Of a stretch of DNA of 64,000 nt, positions 43,411 through 52,233 are shown piece by piece. The translations under genes and the position numbers were made by a program. Position 1 is the stretch's first letter. Each line of letters starts with the position of its first letter. Source of the stretch: an uncultured Pseudomonadota bacterium (GTDB taxonomy: Bacteria > Pseudomonadota > Gammaproteobacteria > Steroidobacterales > Steroidobacteraceae); the NCBI GenBank assembly GCA_902826575.1, contig CADEFJ010000001.1:78226-142225 (forward strand), written 5' to 3'. Under the pieces are notes generated by a model. It made no database searches, had not been told where the DNA came from, and saw only the letters and a list, made by a program, of their open reading frames with translations.

Positions 43411-43421
43411 CTACAACACTA
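43396..43421. promoter_or_regulatory. 26-bp near-perfect palindromic operator
   Basis: Arms TAGTGTTGTAGT and ACTACAACACTA are exact 12-bp inverted repeats around a CA centre. The site covers the −35 of the RND promoter. There is no T-run on either side, so it is not a terminator for prc. The size and symmetry fit a TetR-family operator. No TetR gene occurs in the window. Confidence 0.75.
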
Positions 43422-43429
43422 CCCCTTTA

Positions 43430-45538
43430 TTACGGGCTGAGGGACACCGTCTTTGGCGCGAGGCCCCGTCGGTCGTAGCCCCCGATCATATCGGCCATGA
43501 CCTCGGTGGCCTGGTTCAGCACGATATCGGGAGCGTCGTCCGGGTCGAGGTCGTCGACCGACTTGACGGGCTCCTGGCCCAGCGCCGCGCGCCGGGCGTT
43601 TTCACGGGCGAGCCGGTCGCGCTCCAGGGCGGCGCGCTCGTCCTGGCGCTGCTTGAGATTGAGCGAGACCGAGGTCTGGCTCCTGATTTCCTCGATGGCT
43701 GCGATGTCCGCAACCAGCCAGCGATAATCCGGGTCGACTGCGGCGCGCGCACCTTCCTCGTCGGCGAGCGCCGTCGGGACCACACCGTCCGCCGCGACGG
43801 TGCGATAGGGCACACCGGCGATGCGATCCCAGGGCAGCGCTTCGTCGAGCGAACTCTCGCCCACATCGTTGAGGCTGATCAGCGAGGCGAGCGGCACGTC
43901 GGGCGAGACCCCGCGCAGCTGCGTGCTCTCGCCCGTGATGCGATAGAACTTGCCGATGGTGACGGTGAGCTGGCCGTTGACCGGCTTCTTGACGAAGCCG
44001 TCGAGCGGCACGAGGTTCTGCACGGTGCCCTTGCCGAAGGTCTGCTGGCCGAGCACGATGCCGCGCCGGTAGTCCTGGATCGCGCCGGCAAAAATTTCGG
44101 ACGCCGAGGCGCTGAAGCGATCGACGAGTACGGCCAGCGGGCCAGTGTAAGCGACCCCCGCTTCCGGGTCGTCGAGCACTTCGGTGCGCCCGCCGGAGTC
44201 GCGCAACTGTACGACCGGACCGCGGTCGATGAACAGGCCGGTGAGGGCGGTGGCCTCAGGCAGGTAACCACCGCCGTTGCCACGCAGGTCCATCACCAGG
44301 CCGTCAATGCCCTCGGCTTGCAGTTCCTCGATCAACCGGCGCACGTCGCGGGTGGTGCTGCGGAAGTCTTCGTCACCGGCATTCTGCGCGGCGATGTCCT
44401 GGTAGAAGCCCGGCACGCTGATCACGCCGACGCGATAGCTGTGCCCGCCACGTTCGAGGGTGTGCCGCGACTTCTGCGCGGCCTGCGCTTCGAGCGTGAC
44501 CTTGTTGCGCTTGAATTCCAGTGTTTTCTCGGTGGTGCCGGGAGCGGCACCGCCCGGCAGCACACGCAGGCGCACGAGTGTGCCGCCCTTGCCGCGGATC
44601 AGCTGCACCACGTCGTCGATGCGCCAGCCCACCACGTCGGTGAAGGCGCCGTCCGCGCCCTGGGCGACGCCGACGATGCGGTCGGTGGGCTTGAGCGTGC
44701 CGGCCACGGCCGCCGGGCCGCCCTCGATGATGTTCATCACCGTGACGAACTCGTCGATCAATTGCAGCGAGGCGCCAATGCCCTCGTAGTTGAGGCTCAT
44801 CTGGATGCGGTATTCCTCGGAGTTGCGCGGCGAGAAATAACTCGAATGCGGGTCGAAAGTGCGCGCGTACGAGTTCATCAAATTCTCGAACACGTCCTCG
44901 GCGCTCACCTGCTCGACGCGCTTCAGCACGCGCTCATAGCGTTTGCGCAGCGTGTCGGCCGCCTCATCCCAGGTCTTGCCGGCGAGGATCAGGCCGAGTG
45001 CGTCGTTCTTGACCCGCCGGCGCCAGATCTCGTTCATCTGCGCCTCGGTGGCTGGCCAGCTCGCCTTCGAGCGATCGAACTCGAAGGACTCATCGACGGT
45101 CCAGTCCGGCTCCTTCGCGAGTTGCACCAGCGCGTGCTGCACGCGATCCCGGTTGCGGGCCTGGTAGCGCGCGAAGATCACGTAGGCGGGCTCGATCTCG
45201 CCGGTGCGGATCATGTCGTCGAAGCGCAGCCGATAGCGCTCGAACTCGGCGATGTCACTCGCGAGGAAGTAGCTGTGCTGGCCGTCGAGGAACTGCAGGT
45301 AACGATCGAAGACCTGCGCGGACATCTGGTCGTCGATGTCGGCGCGGCGGTAATGCGTGTCCTCGAGGATCATGCCGACGCGCCGGGCGACCAGCCGGTG
45401 GCGCTCGCTCGGCGCAAGTGCGCCGGGCGGCAGCGCCGAAGTGCTGGCCGGGGCCTGCGAAGAACTGACCAGGGCCAGCAGCACCGCAACCATGGCGGAA
45501 GCGGTGAAACCGGTGGTGAGGCGTTGGGTCGACTGCAT
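43430..45538 (-). CDS. prc: C-terminal processing (tail-specific) protease Prc/Tsp
   Basis: A 702-residue periplasmic S41 protease. ATG 45538 opens a signal peptide (about 1–31). An N-terminal helical domain, a PDZ domain (about 245–330) and the protease domain follow; the catalytic Ser is in the SASASE segment (476–481) and the Lys is Lys503 in TFGKGT. The C-terminal DUF3340 region is present to the end. It cleaves proteins with non-polar C-termini, including ssrA-tagged periplasmic proteins, and controls the murein hydrolase MepS in E. coli. The longer frame upstream is spurious. Confidence 0.95.
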   Translation of the reverse strand: MQSTQRLTTGFTASAMVAVLLALVSSSQAPASTSALPPGALAPSERHRLVARRVGMILEDTHYRRADIDDQMSAQVFDRYLQFLDGQHSYFLASDIAEFERYRLRFDDMIRTGEIEPAYVIFARYQARNRDRVQHALVQLAKEPDWTVDESFEFDRSKASWPATEAQMNEIWRRRVKNDALGLILAGKTWDEAADTLRKRYERVLKRVEQVSAEDVFENLMNSYARTFDPHSSYFSPRNSEEYRIQMSLNYEGIGASLQLIDEFVTVMNIIEGGPAAVAGTLKPTDRIVGVAQGADGAFTDVVGWRIDDVVQLIRGKGGTLVRLRVLPGGAAPGTTEKTLEFKRNKVTLEAQAAQKSRHTLERGGHSYRVGVISVPGFYQDIAAQNAGDEDFRSTTRDVRRLIEELQAEGIDGLVMDLRGNGGGYLPEATALTGLFIDRGPVVQLRDSGGRTEVLDDPEAGVAYTGPLAVLVDRFSASASEIFAGAIQDYRRGIVLGQQTFGKGTVQNLVPLDGFVKKPVNGQLTVTIGKFYRITGESTQLRGVSPDVPLASLISLNDVGESSLDEALPWDRIAGVPYRTVAADGVVPTALADEEGARAAVDPDYRWLVADIAAIEEIRSQTSVSLNLKQRQDERAALERDRLARENARRAALGQEPVKSVDDLDPDDAPDIVLNQATEVMADMIGGYDRRGLAPKTVSLSP

Positions 45539-45640
45539 TCGGGGCTCGATGATGAGTGCTCGGTTACAATGCCATGAGTCTAGGCTAGAACGCGCTGGCG
45601 GAAGCAGCAAGTCTGCACCGCGGCATACCCGCTGGAGATC

Positions 45641-45925
45641 ATGCGACCCCTCGCCATGCTCATTGGAATCGTGATGGGATCGACTCTTTCGATCTCGGTC
45701 GCACTGGCTCTCACCGGCATCGTATTCCTGTTGCTGCCGGAGTACGCCGATCGGCTGGCGCCAGAACGCGCGCCGCTCGCGCGCGCGCTTGCGCTGGCGC
45801 TTGCCCTGACCGTGCTCGCCGCCACCAGCTTCCTTGCCGAGATCCGCATGCGCAGATGGCGTCCGGCCGCCCATTTCGCGCTGCTCGCGGGGCTGGCGTT
45901 CGCCACCTGGATGTACTGGCCCTGA
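45641..45925 (+). CDS. Small membrane protein of unknown function
   Basis: A 94-residue protein with three hydrophobic segments (about 5–33, 45–65, 75–92) separated by the basic/acidic loop LPEYADRLAPERAPLAR. ATG 45641 has GGAG 6 bp upstream. The TGA overlaps the next start (TGATG), so it is co-translated with the M28 peptidase. I do not recognise a family. Confidence 0.75.
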   Translation: MRPLAMLIGIVMGSTLSISVALALTGIVFLLLPEYADRLAPERAPLARALALALALTVLAATSFLAEIRMRRWRPAAHFALLAGLAFATWMYWP

Positions 45926-47595
45926 TGAGCACTCACCAGCTGTTGGAGCCGGCGAGGCGCCCGCGGGTTCCCGCCTGGTGTATTTTGCTCGCCTCGGCCG
46001 CAGCCGCGGCGGCGGCAGCCGATGTCCCGGTAGCCGTTTCTGCCCAGGTCTACGAAACACATATTGCCGCGCTCGCGGCCGACGACATGCAGGGGCGCAT
46101 GCCCGCGACCGACGGCGAGGCCCTGACCATCCGCTACCTCGAGAACGAGTTTCGCAAGCTCGGTGTGGCGCCGGTCGGCGGCAGCTACCAGCAAGGGGTG
46201 CCGCTCGTTGAAATCGCGCCGCGGCCTGATGCCGAACTGCGCTTCGCGACGCCGCAGGGCGAGCAGCGGACGCGCTTCGGTGAGGATTCCGTCGTCTGGA
46301 CCAAGCGCGAAGTGACCGCGGCGTCGGTCACGGACAGCGATCTGGTGTTCGTCGGCTACGGCGTGAACGCCCCCGAGTACGGCTGGAACGATTACGCCGG
46401 CGTCGACATGCAGGGCAAGACCGCGTTGATCCTGATCAACGATCCGGGTTTCGCGACCGGCGACGAGTCGCTGTTTCGTGGCCAGGCGCTGACCTACTAC
46501 GGCCGCTGGACCTACAAGTTCGAGGAGGCCGCGCGCCAGGGCGCCGCCGCGGCGATCATCGTGCACGAGACCGTGCCGGCCGCCTACGGCTGGCCCACCG
46601 TCGTCAACAGTTGGGCGAATCCGCAACTGCAGATGCGGAGCGTGAACGGCAACGCCGATCGCGTGGCGCTCGAGGGCTGGATCACCCAGGAGTGCGCCGC
46701 TGCGCTGCTGGCCGCGGCGGGGCAGGACTTCGACACCCTGAAGAAGGCCGCCAATACGCGCGGCTTCAGGCCCGTGCCCTTGCCGGTGCGCGTCAACGGG
46801 CGCGTCGCGAACACGCTGCGCCATTCGAGTTCCGCGAATGTCGTGGCGCAGATTCGCGGTACTGAACGGCCGGAGGAATACGTGCTGTATGTCGCGCACT
46901 GGGATCATCTCGGCCGCCTGGCAGGGGGCGAGGGCGATCGCACGTTCAACGGCGCGGTCGACAACGCGAGCGGCGTGGCGGGCCTGCTGGCGATTGCCGA
47001 TGCCTTCCAGCGCGCGCCGGTGAAACCTGCGCGCAGCATCCTCTTCGTCGCGGTAACCGCGGAAGAGCAGGGGTTGCTCGGCAGCGAGTACTACGTCGCG
47101 CATCCGCTCGTGCCGCTGGCGCAGACCGTGGCGGTTTTCAACATGGATGCGCTGCAGTTCGCCGGCCCGACGCGCGACGTGCGCGTGGTGGGTGCCGGCG
47201 CGTCCGAGCTCGAGCGTTACCTGCACGAGGAGGCGGGCAGGCGTGGCCTGCGCGCGGCGCCGGAGGCGAACCCGGAGCGCGGCGCGTTCTATCGTTCCGA
47301 CCATTTCAATTTCGCGCGTGCCGGCGTGCCGGCGCTGTATCTCAAGGTCGGCATCGACGATCTGGACGGTGGTGTCGAAGCCGGGCAGGCGCGCGAAGCC
47401 GACTACATCGCCTCGCGGTACCACCAGGTCGGTGACAACTACGCCGCGGGCGTTCGACTCGAAGGCGGACTCATCGTCGTCGAGCTCGTGCATGCCATCG
47501 GCAGCCGCCTCGCACAGGAATCAGGCTTCCCGAACTGGTTGCCGGACAATGAATTCCGCGCGGCGCGCGATGCGAGCCGCCCTGTCGGGCCCTGA
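45925..47595 (+). CDS. M28-family aminopeptidase, exported
   Basis: A 556-residue zinc peptidase. Signal peptide about 1–32 (an Ala-rich run ending AAAD). A PA-like insert (about 130–270; VDMQGKTALILINDPGF) interrupts the fold. Zinc and catalytic residues: VAHWDHLG (His, Asp), GAVDNASGVAGLL (Asp), EEQGLLGS (Glu-Glu), MDAL (Asp), and YRSDHFNFAR (His). This is the usual M28 layout of secreted aminopeptidases. Coupled to the membrane protein upstream. The stop TGA is inside a GGGCTNAG-like repeat. Confidence 0.92.
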   Translation: MSTHQLLEPARRPRVPAWCILLASAAAAAAAADVPVAVSAQVYETHIAALAADDMQGRMPATDGEALTIRYLENEFRKLGVAPVGGSYQQGVPLVEIAPRPDAELRFATPQGEQRTRFGEDSVVWTKREVTAASVTDSDLVFVGYGVNAPEYGWNDYAGVDMQGKTALILINDPGFATGDESLFRGQALTYYGRWTYKFEEAARQGAAAAIIVHETVPAAYGWPTVVNSWANPQLQMRSVNGNADRVALEGWITQECAAALLAAAGQDFDTLKKAANTRGFRPVPLPVRVNGRVANTLRHSSSANVVAQIRGTERPEEYVLYVAHWDHLGRLAGGEGDRTFNGAVDNASGVAGLLAIADAFQRAPVKPARSILFVAVTAEEQGLLGSEYYVAHPLVPLAQTVAVFNMDALQFAGPTRDVRVVGAGASELERYLHEEAGRRGLRAAPEANPERGAFYRSDHFNFARAGVPALYLKVGIDDLDGGVEAGQAREADYIASRYHQVGDNYAAGVRLEGGLIVVELVHAIGSRLAQESGFPNWLPDNEFRAARDASRPVGP

Positions 47596-47636
47596 GCCCT
47601 AAGCCCTAAGCTCTTAGCTCCAAGTTCCGAGCCCAG
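47592..47636. repeat. Degenerate GGGCTNAG repeat arm
   Basis: CCTGAGCCCTAAGCCCTAAGC and further imperfect units follow the M28 stop. Only one arm is seen; no matching inverse arm is within the next several hundred bases. It appears to be a decayed member of the family found at 17.3–17.6 kb and 49.95–50.03 kb. Confidence 0.6.
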
Positions 47637-47641
47637 CGAGC

Positions 47642-47854
47642 CTAGCGGCGTCCGCCCTGACGGCCCCAGATGTTCGCCGGCGCCTTGCCGGCATTGGCAT
47701 TGTACGGATCGTTGCCGCGCTCACGTTCATCGGAAGCAATTTCGTGCAGCAACGCGAGGCTCACGCGTTTCAGCGTGTTGTCGTTGCTCCCGGTGTCACT
47801 GGCGGCCACGGGCTCCGAGGGCGTCTTCGGCGCCCGTTCGGACAGGTTCTTCAT
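47642..47854 (-). CDS. Conserved-looking small hypothetical protein
   Basis: A 70-residue soluble protein. ATG 47854 has GGGGATGAG just upstream; an ATG at 47902 would be 16 residues earlier without a ribosome site. The N-terminal half is polar (Ser/Thr/Pro); a helix SLALLHEIASDERERG is followed by NDPYNANAGKAP and a WGRQGGRR end. The DPYN motif in a short acidic/basic protein looks deliberate, but I do not recognise it. Confidence 0.55.
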   Translation of the reverse strand: MKNLSERAPKTPSEPVAASDTGSNDNTLKRVSLALLHEIASDERERGNDPYNANAGKAPANIWGRQGGRR

Positions 47855-47952
47855 CTCATCCCCGGTCTGGAAATTCGTATACGTCGCCCGCCAGTGTCGC
47901 ATTCTTGGTCAAACGCTGGTGGACCAGGCCCGAAACCGTGACACAGCTCACA

Positions 47953-48243
47953 TTAACGCGCTGTTAAACGAAAGGCAGCGCGCGCACCGCGGGCAAACAG
48001 CAGCAGGGCGTACGGGCCGAGCGCGATGAGCCACCACGACAGGCCACCCTGCGCCAGTCCCTTGAAGAAATCGCCCCAGAAGCGCCACAACCCGCCCCCG
48101 GTGTAGGGTCCGAGAGTCTCGACGCCGGTGTAATACACCGCGACCGGCAACAGCGTGACGCCCACGATCAGGGCAATGAGCGCGATCAGCGCCTCGCGCA
48201 CCACGGGCGACTGGGCGCGATAAGTGGCAATCGGGTTGGCCAT
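47953..48243 (-). CDS. Small membrane protein of unknown function
   Basis: A 96-residue protein with two membrane helices (about 17–41 and 67–86) separated by a Gly/Trp-rich loop (ETLGPYTGGGLWRFWGDFF). ATG 48243 starts MANPIATYRAQ. It is divergent from the oxidoreductase gene, whose start is 20 bp away. No family recognised. Confidence 0.7.
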   Translation of the reverse strand: MANPIATYRAQSPVVREALIALIALIVGVTLLPVAVYYTGVETLGPYTGGGLWRFWGDFFKGLAQGGLSWWLIALGPYALLLFARGARAAFRLTAR

Positions 48244-48263
48244 GAGGCGGGCATAATACCGTG

Positions 48264-49220
48264 ATGCAGGACTTGCGCACCGCCGTGGTCGGCGTCGGCT
48301 ATCTGGGCAGATTCCACGCGCAGAAGTATGCGCAGGTGCCGGGCAGCCGGCTCGTGGCGGTCGTCGACGCCAACGAGGAGGCCCGCAACCGCGTGGCGGC
48401 GGAGACCGGCGCCAGGCCGCTCGCGAGCTACCAGGACCTGCTGGGCGAGGTCGACGCGGTGAGCGTCGTCACACCGACTGCCAGCCACGGTGAGATCGCG
48501 CTCGAGTTCCTGCGGGCCGGGGCGCACGTGCTGGTCGAGAAGCCCGTCACCGAGACGGTGGAGCAGGCGCGCGCGCTGATCGACGCCGCGCGCGTCGCGG
48601 GCCGCGTGCTGCAGGTGGGGCATCTCGAGCGTTTCAATCCCGCGGTGCTCGCGGCGGATGCGTGGCTTGCCACGCCGCGGTTCATCGAATGCCATCGCCT
48701 CGCGCCGTACCGGGAGCGCGGCACCGACGTGAATGTGGTGCTCGACCTGATGATCCACGACATCGACATCGTGCAGTCGATCGTCGGCAGCCCGATCGCG
48801 GCGCTGGAGGCGGTCGGCGCGCCCGTGTTCTCCGACGAGATCGACATCGCCAATGCGCGCATCCGCTTCGAGAACGGCTGCGTCGCGAACACCACCGCGA
48901 GCCGCGTGAGCCTGAAAACCGAGCGCAAGCTGCGCCTGTTCCAGGACGACGCCTACCTGTCGATCGACCTGCAGCAGCGGATCCTGACCGTGATCAGGAA
49001 GCGCGCGGGCGGGCCGGCGGAGGGGCAATTGCCGGTCTCGATCGAGGAGCAGAGCTTCGAGCAGGGCGATGCGCTGCGGGCCGAAATCGAATCCTTCCTC
49101 GATTGCGCGCGGCACGGCAAGACGCCGGTGGTGACCGGCGAGGACGGCCTGCGTGCGCTCGAGACCGCCATCCGGATCACGCGCGAAGTATCGGCGAGTG
49201 CGCGGCGGGCGCTGGCTTGA
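48264..49220 (+). CDS. Gfo/Idh/MocA-family oxidoreductase
   Basis: A 318-residue NAD(P)-dependent dehydrogenase. The Rossmann motif is VVGVGYLGRFHAQ (about 8–20), EKP is in VLVEKPVTE (about 93–101), and VGHLERFNPA and the later DLMIHDIDIV carry substrate-side residues. The VGHLERFNP and HDIDI patterns occur in enzymes such as GnnA (UDP-GlcNAc 3-oxidase for lipid A), but the usual lpx neighbours are absent here, so this is only a possibility. ATG 48264 is preferred; GTG 48261 is one codon upstream. Confidence 0.88.
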   Translation: MQDLRTAVVGVGYLGRFHAQKYAQVPGSRLVAVVDANEEARNRVAAETGARPLASYQDLLGEVDAVSVVTPTASHGEIALEFLRAGAHVLVEKPVTETVEQARALIDAARVAGRVLQVGHLERFNPAVLAADAWLATPRFIECHRLAPYRERGTDVNVVLDLMIHDIDIVQSIVGSPIAALEAVGAPVFSDEIDIANARIRFENGCVANTTASRVSLKTERKLRLFQDDAYLSIDLQQRILTVIRKRAGGPAEGQLPVSIEEQSFEQGDALRAEIESFLDCARHGKTPVVTGEDGLRALETAIRITREVSASARRALA

Positions 49221-49250
49221 AATAGGCGCCGGGGCCCCAATCCTTGTCCC

Positions 49251-49943
49251 ATGAGCACGCTGCTGCCCGAAATTGCCGCGCCACGCGGCACCCTCGATAT
49301 CGACCTGGTGGGTGATTTCGCCTGTCCGTGGTCGTATCTCGGTACGCGCCGCCTCGCGCGCGCGCTCGATCATCTGCACGGTGTCGCGGTGCGCGAACTG
49401 CGCTGGCATCCGTTCCGGCTGCAGCGGCCCGACGCCGGCGCGCCGGCCCAGTGGCGTGAGCTGCTCGCCTCGCGACTGCCGCAGGGTGTCAGCGTCGAGC
49501 TGGCCGAGTCGAGCCTGGCGGAGGCCGGCGAAAGCCTGGGCATACGTTTCAATTTCAAGCAGCTCACGACCGTGCCGGATACCACCGCCGCGCATCGGCT
49601 GGTGAAACTGGCCGAACCCGAGGGCCTGCATGGCACGGTGCTTGATGCGATCTTCCGCGCCTATTTCGAGCAGGGTCGCGATATCGGCGACATCGAAGTG
49701 CTCGCGGCGATCGGGGCCGAGTGTGGCTTGGGCGACGCGGTGCTCGCTACCCTGCGCGATCCGCAGGCGGGCTACGCCGAGGTGATCGACGAGGAGCGGC
49801 GCCTGCTGCTGCTCGGTGTGACCGCGATCCCGAACCTGCTGTTCAACCGGCAAGTCCTCGTGCCGGGACCGGCGGACGAGCAGATATACGTGAAGGCGCT
49901 CGACCAGGCGCTCTTCCCGGGGACTGGCGCCACGGTGCACTGA
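49251..49943 (+). CDS. DsbA-family oxidoreductase, FrnE-like
   Basis: A 230-residue thioredoxin-fold protein with an inserted helical domain. The active-site region is DFACPWSYLG (about 22–31), i.e. CPWS with a single Cys rather than CPxC, as in FrnE/2-hydroxychromene-2-carboxylate isomerase-like members. The cis-Pro loop is GVTAIPNLLFN (about 184–194). It is cytoplasmic, without a signal peptide. Function may be glutathione-linked isomerase or redox chaperone. Confidence 0.85.
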   Translation: MSTLLPEIAAPRGTLDIDLVGDFACPWSYLGTRRLARALDHLHGVAVRELRWHPFRLQRPDAGAPAQWRELLASRLPQGVSVELAESSLAEAGESLGIRFNFKQLTTVPDTTAAHRLVKLAEPEGLHGTVLDAIFRAYFEQGRDIGDIEVLAAIGAECGLGDAVLATLRDPQAGYAEVIDEERRLLLLGVTAIPNLLFNRQVLVPGPADEQIYVKALDQALFPGTGATVH

Positions 49944-49945
49944 TG

Positions 49946-50030
49946 GGCTTGGGGCTCAGGGCTGAGAGCTTAGGGCCAGAGCGCGGGCTGGCCGGCTGGC
50001 GCCTCTGGCCCTAAGCTCTCAGCCCTTAGC
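49946..50030. repeat. GGGCTNAG inverted-repeat element, compact copy
   Basis: 49958–49981 is the exact reverse complement of 50003–50026 (24 bp), with a 21-bp GC-rich interior. The right arm is preceded by GGCGCCTCTGGC, as at 17.53 kb, which argues for a common origin. It begins 6 bp after the DsbA-like stop and ends 24 bp before aguB. It can fold to a strong hairpin and may terminate transcription. Confidence 0.8.
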
Positions 50031-50053
50031 AGTCCACTCGTAGCACCAGCGCC

Positions 50054-50965
50054 ATGTCCTCGCCCACGCCCCGCACCGTCACGGTTGCCGCCACGCAGTT
50101 CGCCTGTACCTGGGACCTGGCGGCCAATCTCGACACCGCCGAGCGCCTGACGCGCGAGGCCGCGCAGCGCGGCGCCCAGGTGATCCTGCTGCAGGAACTT
50201 TTCGAGACCCCGTATTTCTGCATCGAACAGGACTCGCGGCATCTCGCGCTCGCGACCACGCTCGAGGACAACGTGGCGGTGCGGCGCTTCGCGCCGATCG
50301 CGCGCGAGCTGGGCGTGGTACTGCCGATCAGTTTTTTCGAGCGGGCAGGCCAGGCATTCTTCAATTCGATCGCGATCATCGACGCCGACGGTACGGTGCT
50401 CGGTGTGTACCGCAAGGCGCACATCCCGAACGGTCCGGGTTACCAGGAGAAGAACTATTTCTCTCCCGGTGACACCGGGTTCAAGGTGTGGAACACGCGC
50501 TATGCGCGACTTGGTGTCGGCATCTGCTGGGACCAGTGGTTTCCGGAAACCGCGCGCTGCATGGCGTTGATGGGTGCGGAGCTGCTGCTGTATCCGACCG
50601 CGATCGGCAGCGAGCCGCCGCCCGCGCTGCCCGTCAACTCGCGCGAACACTGGCAGCGTACGCAGCAGGGCCATGCCGCCGCGAATATCATGCCGCTGAT
50701 CGCCTCCAACCGTTACGGCATCGAGCGCTCGAAGCAGGATCCCGAGGGCCTGTGGATTCGCTTCTACGGATCGTCGTTCATTGCCGACCCGACCGGGGCG
50801 AAGCTGGTCGAGGCGGGCGAGGCGGGCGACGCGGTGCTCACCGCGAGTTTCGATCTCGACGAGATCGAGAGCCTGCGCAACAACTGGTTCGTGTTCCGCG
50901 ACCGGCGTCCCGACCTGTACGGCGCGATCACGACGCTCGACGGCCGGCATCCGCCGGCACGCTGA
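50054..50965 (+). CDS. aguB: N-carbamoylputrescine amidase
   Basis: A 303-residue nitrilase-superfamily amidase converting N-carbamoylputrescine to putrescine in the arginine–agmatine route. The catalytic triad is Glu48 (LLQELFETPYF), Lys121 (YRKAHIPNGPGY) and Cys158 (VGICWDQWFPE). The blocks PYFCIEQD and NGPGYQEKNYFSPGD are AguB-like. No agmatine deiminase (aguA) is next to it, unlike many genomes. Confidence 0.93.
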   Translation: MSSPTPRTVTVAATQFACTWDLAANLDTAERLTREAAQRGAQVILLQELFETPYFCIEQDSRHLALATTLEDNVAVRRFAPIARELGVVLPISFFERAGQAFFNSIAIIDADGTVLGVYRKAHIPNGPGYQEKNYFSPGDTGFKVWNTRYARLGVGICWDQWFPETARCMALMGAELLLYPTAIGSEPPPALPVNSREHWQRTQQGHAAANIMPLIASNRYGIERSKQDPEGLWIRFYGSSFIADPTGAKLVEAGEAGDAVLTASFDLDEIESLRNNWFVFRDRRPDLYGAITTLDGRHPPAR

Positions 50966-50982
50966 CTGCCGCGACCGACAGT

Positions 50983-52233
50983 TCAGCTGCCCGAGCCACG
51001 TCCGAGTTGATCGAGTCGCGCGCGGATGTGGGCGGCTTCGGCCGGGCCATTGGCGAGCGCGATGGCGCGATTGAACGCCTCGCGCGCTTCCTCATGGCGC
51101 TCGAGCTGCGCCAGCAGCGCGCCCCTGACGCCATGGAAATGAAAATAGGCGGACAGCCGCGGCGCGAGCGGCTCGATCAGCTCGAGCGCGGCAGCGGCGC
51201 CGCGCAGCTTCCACGTCGCCACCGCGCGATTCAGGGTGACGACGGGCGAGGGCTGCAGCGCTTCGAGCGCCGCATACAGCAGTTCGATCTGCGTCCAGTC
51301 GGTGTCTTCGGAGCGCGCGGCGCGCGCATGCAGCGCCGCGATCGCCGCCTGGACCTGGTACGGGCCCGGCTGCGCATGGCGCAGCGCCTTGTCGAGCAGC
51401 GCAAGGCCCTCATCGATCATGGCACGGTTCCACCGGCTGCGATCCTGGTCCTCGAGCAACACGATCTCGCCAGCTGCATCGAGCCGCGCAGCGGCGCGCG
51501 CGTGCTGCACAAGAAGCAAGGCGGTGAGCCCCATGATCTCGGGTTCGGTCGGGAACAGTCGCAGCAATAGTCGCGCGAGACGAATCGCCTCGGCGCACAG
51601 CTGGCTGCGCAGCTCGCCCGTCTCGCCGGTGGCCGAGTAACCTTCGTTGAACAGCAGATAGATCGTCGCGGCCACGGCGGCCACACGCTTGGCGCGTTCC
51701 GGTGCGCCCGGAGCCTCGAACGGCACGCCCGCTTTGGCGACACGCGCCTTGGCGCGCGTGATGCGCTGCTCCAGGGCGGCTTCGGAGACCAGGAAGGCGC
51801 GCGCGATCTGCGGCACCGTGAGCCCCGAGACGATACGCAGCGCGAGCGCGATCTGCTGGGTCGGCGGCAGGTCGGGATGGCAGCACACGAACAGCAGCCG
51901 CAGGATGTCGTCGCGATAGTCGTCGCTGTCGAGCCGTTCGACGAGCGCGGCTTCGGAATCCTCGAGGTCCGACAACAGCTCATCGGGGGGCAGAGGCTCG
52001 TGCTTCGTCCTGCGGCGCACGGCATCGACCGCCGCATTGCGCCCGACCAGGATCAGCCACGCGGCCGGATCACGCGGCGGCCCGTTCACGGGCCAGTGCC
52101 GCAAGGCACGCAGGCAGGCCTCCTGGAAGGCCTCCTCGGCCGTGTCGAGATCGCGGAAGTAGCGCAGCAGTGCCGCGACGGCCTGCGGGCGTGCGCCAAT
52201 CAGCGCCGCGTCGAGCCACGCGACATCGTTCAT
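50983..52233 (-). CDS. ECF42-type RNA polymerase sigma factor
   Basis: A 416-residue sigma factor. Region 2 (about 12–80; AEEAFQEACLRALRHWP, DPAAWLILVGRNAAVDAVRR), region 4 (about 115–170; GLTVPQIARAFLVSEAALEQRITRAKARV) and a long C-terminal TPR-like domain (about 180–410; DUF6596) that is the mark of ECF42. The ATG overlaps the YciI-type gene stop (ATGA). ECF42 proteins have no anti-sigma factor; the C-terminal domain and the partner DGPF protein are thought to control them. Confidence 0.92.
   Translation of the reverse strand: MNDVAWLDAALIGARPQAVAALLRYFRDLDTAEEAFQEACLRALRHWPVNGPPRDPAAWLILVGRNAAVDAVRRRTKHEPLPPDELLSDLEDSEAALVERLDSDDYRDDILRLLFVCCHPDLPPTQQIALALRIVSGLTVPQIARAFLVSEAALEQRITRAKARVAKAGVPFEAPGAPERAKRVAAVAATIYLLFNEGYSATGETGELRSQLCAEAIRLARLLLRLFPTEPEIMGLTALLLVQHARAAARLDAAGEIVLLEDQDRSRWNRAMIDEGLALLDKALRHAQPGPYQVQAAIAALHARAARSEDTDWTQIELLYAALEALQPSPVVTLNRAVATWKLRGAAAALELIEPLAPRLSAYFHFHGVRGALLAQLERHEEAREAFNRAIALANGPAEAAHIRARLDQLGRGSGS

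Noticed and set aside
43396-43421. Palindrome as terminator of prc
   Set aside because: There is no T-run after the stem in the direction of prc transcription relative to its stop: the palindrome lies downstream of prc, but it overlaps a good promoter for the RND operon, so an operator is the better reading.
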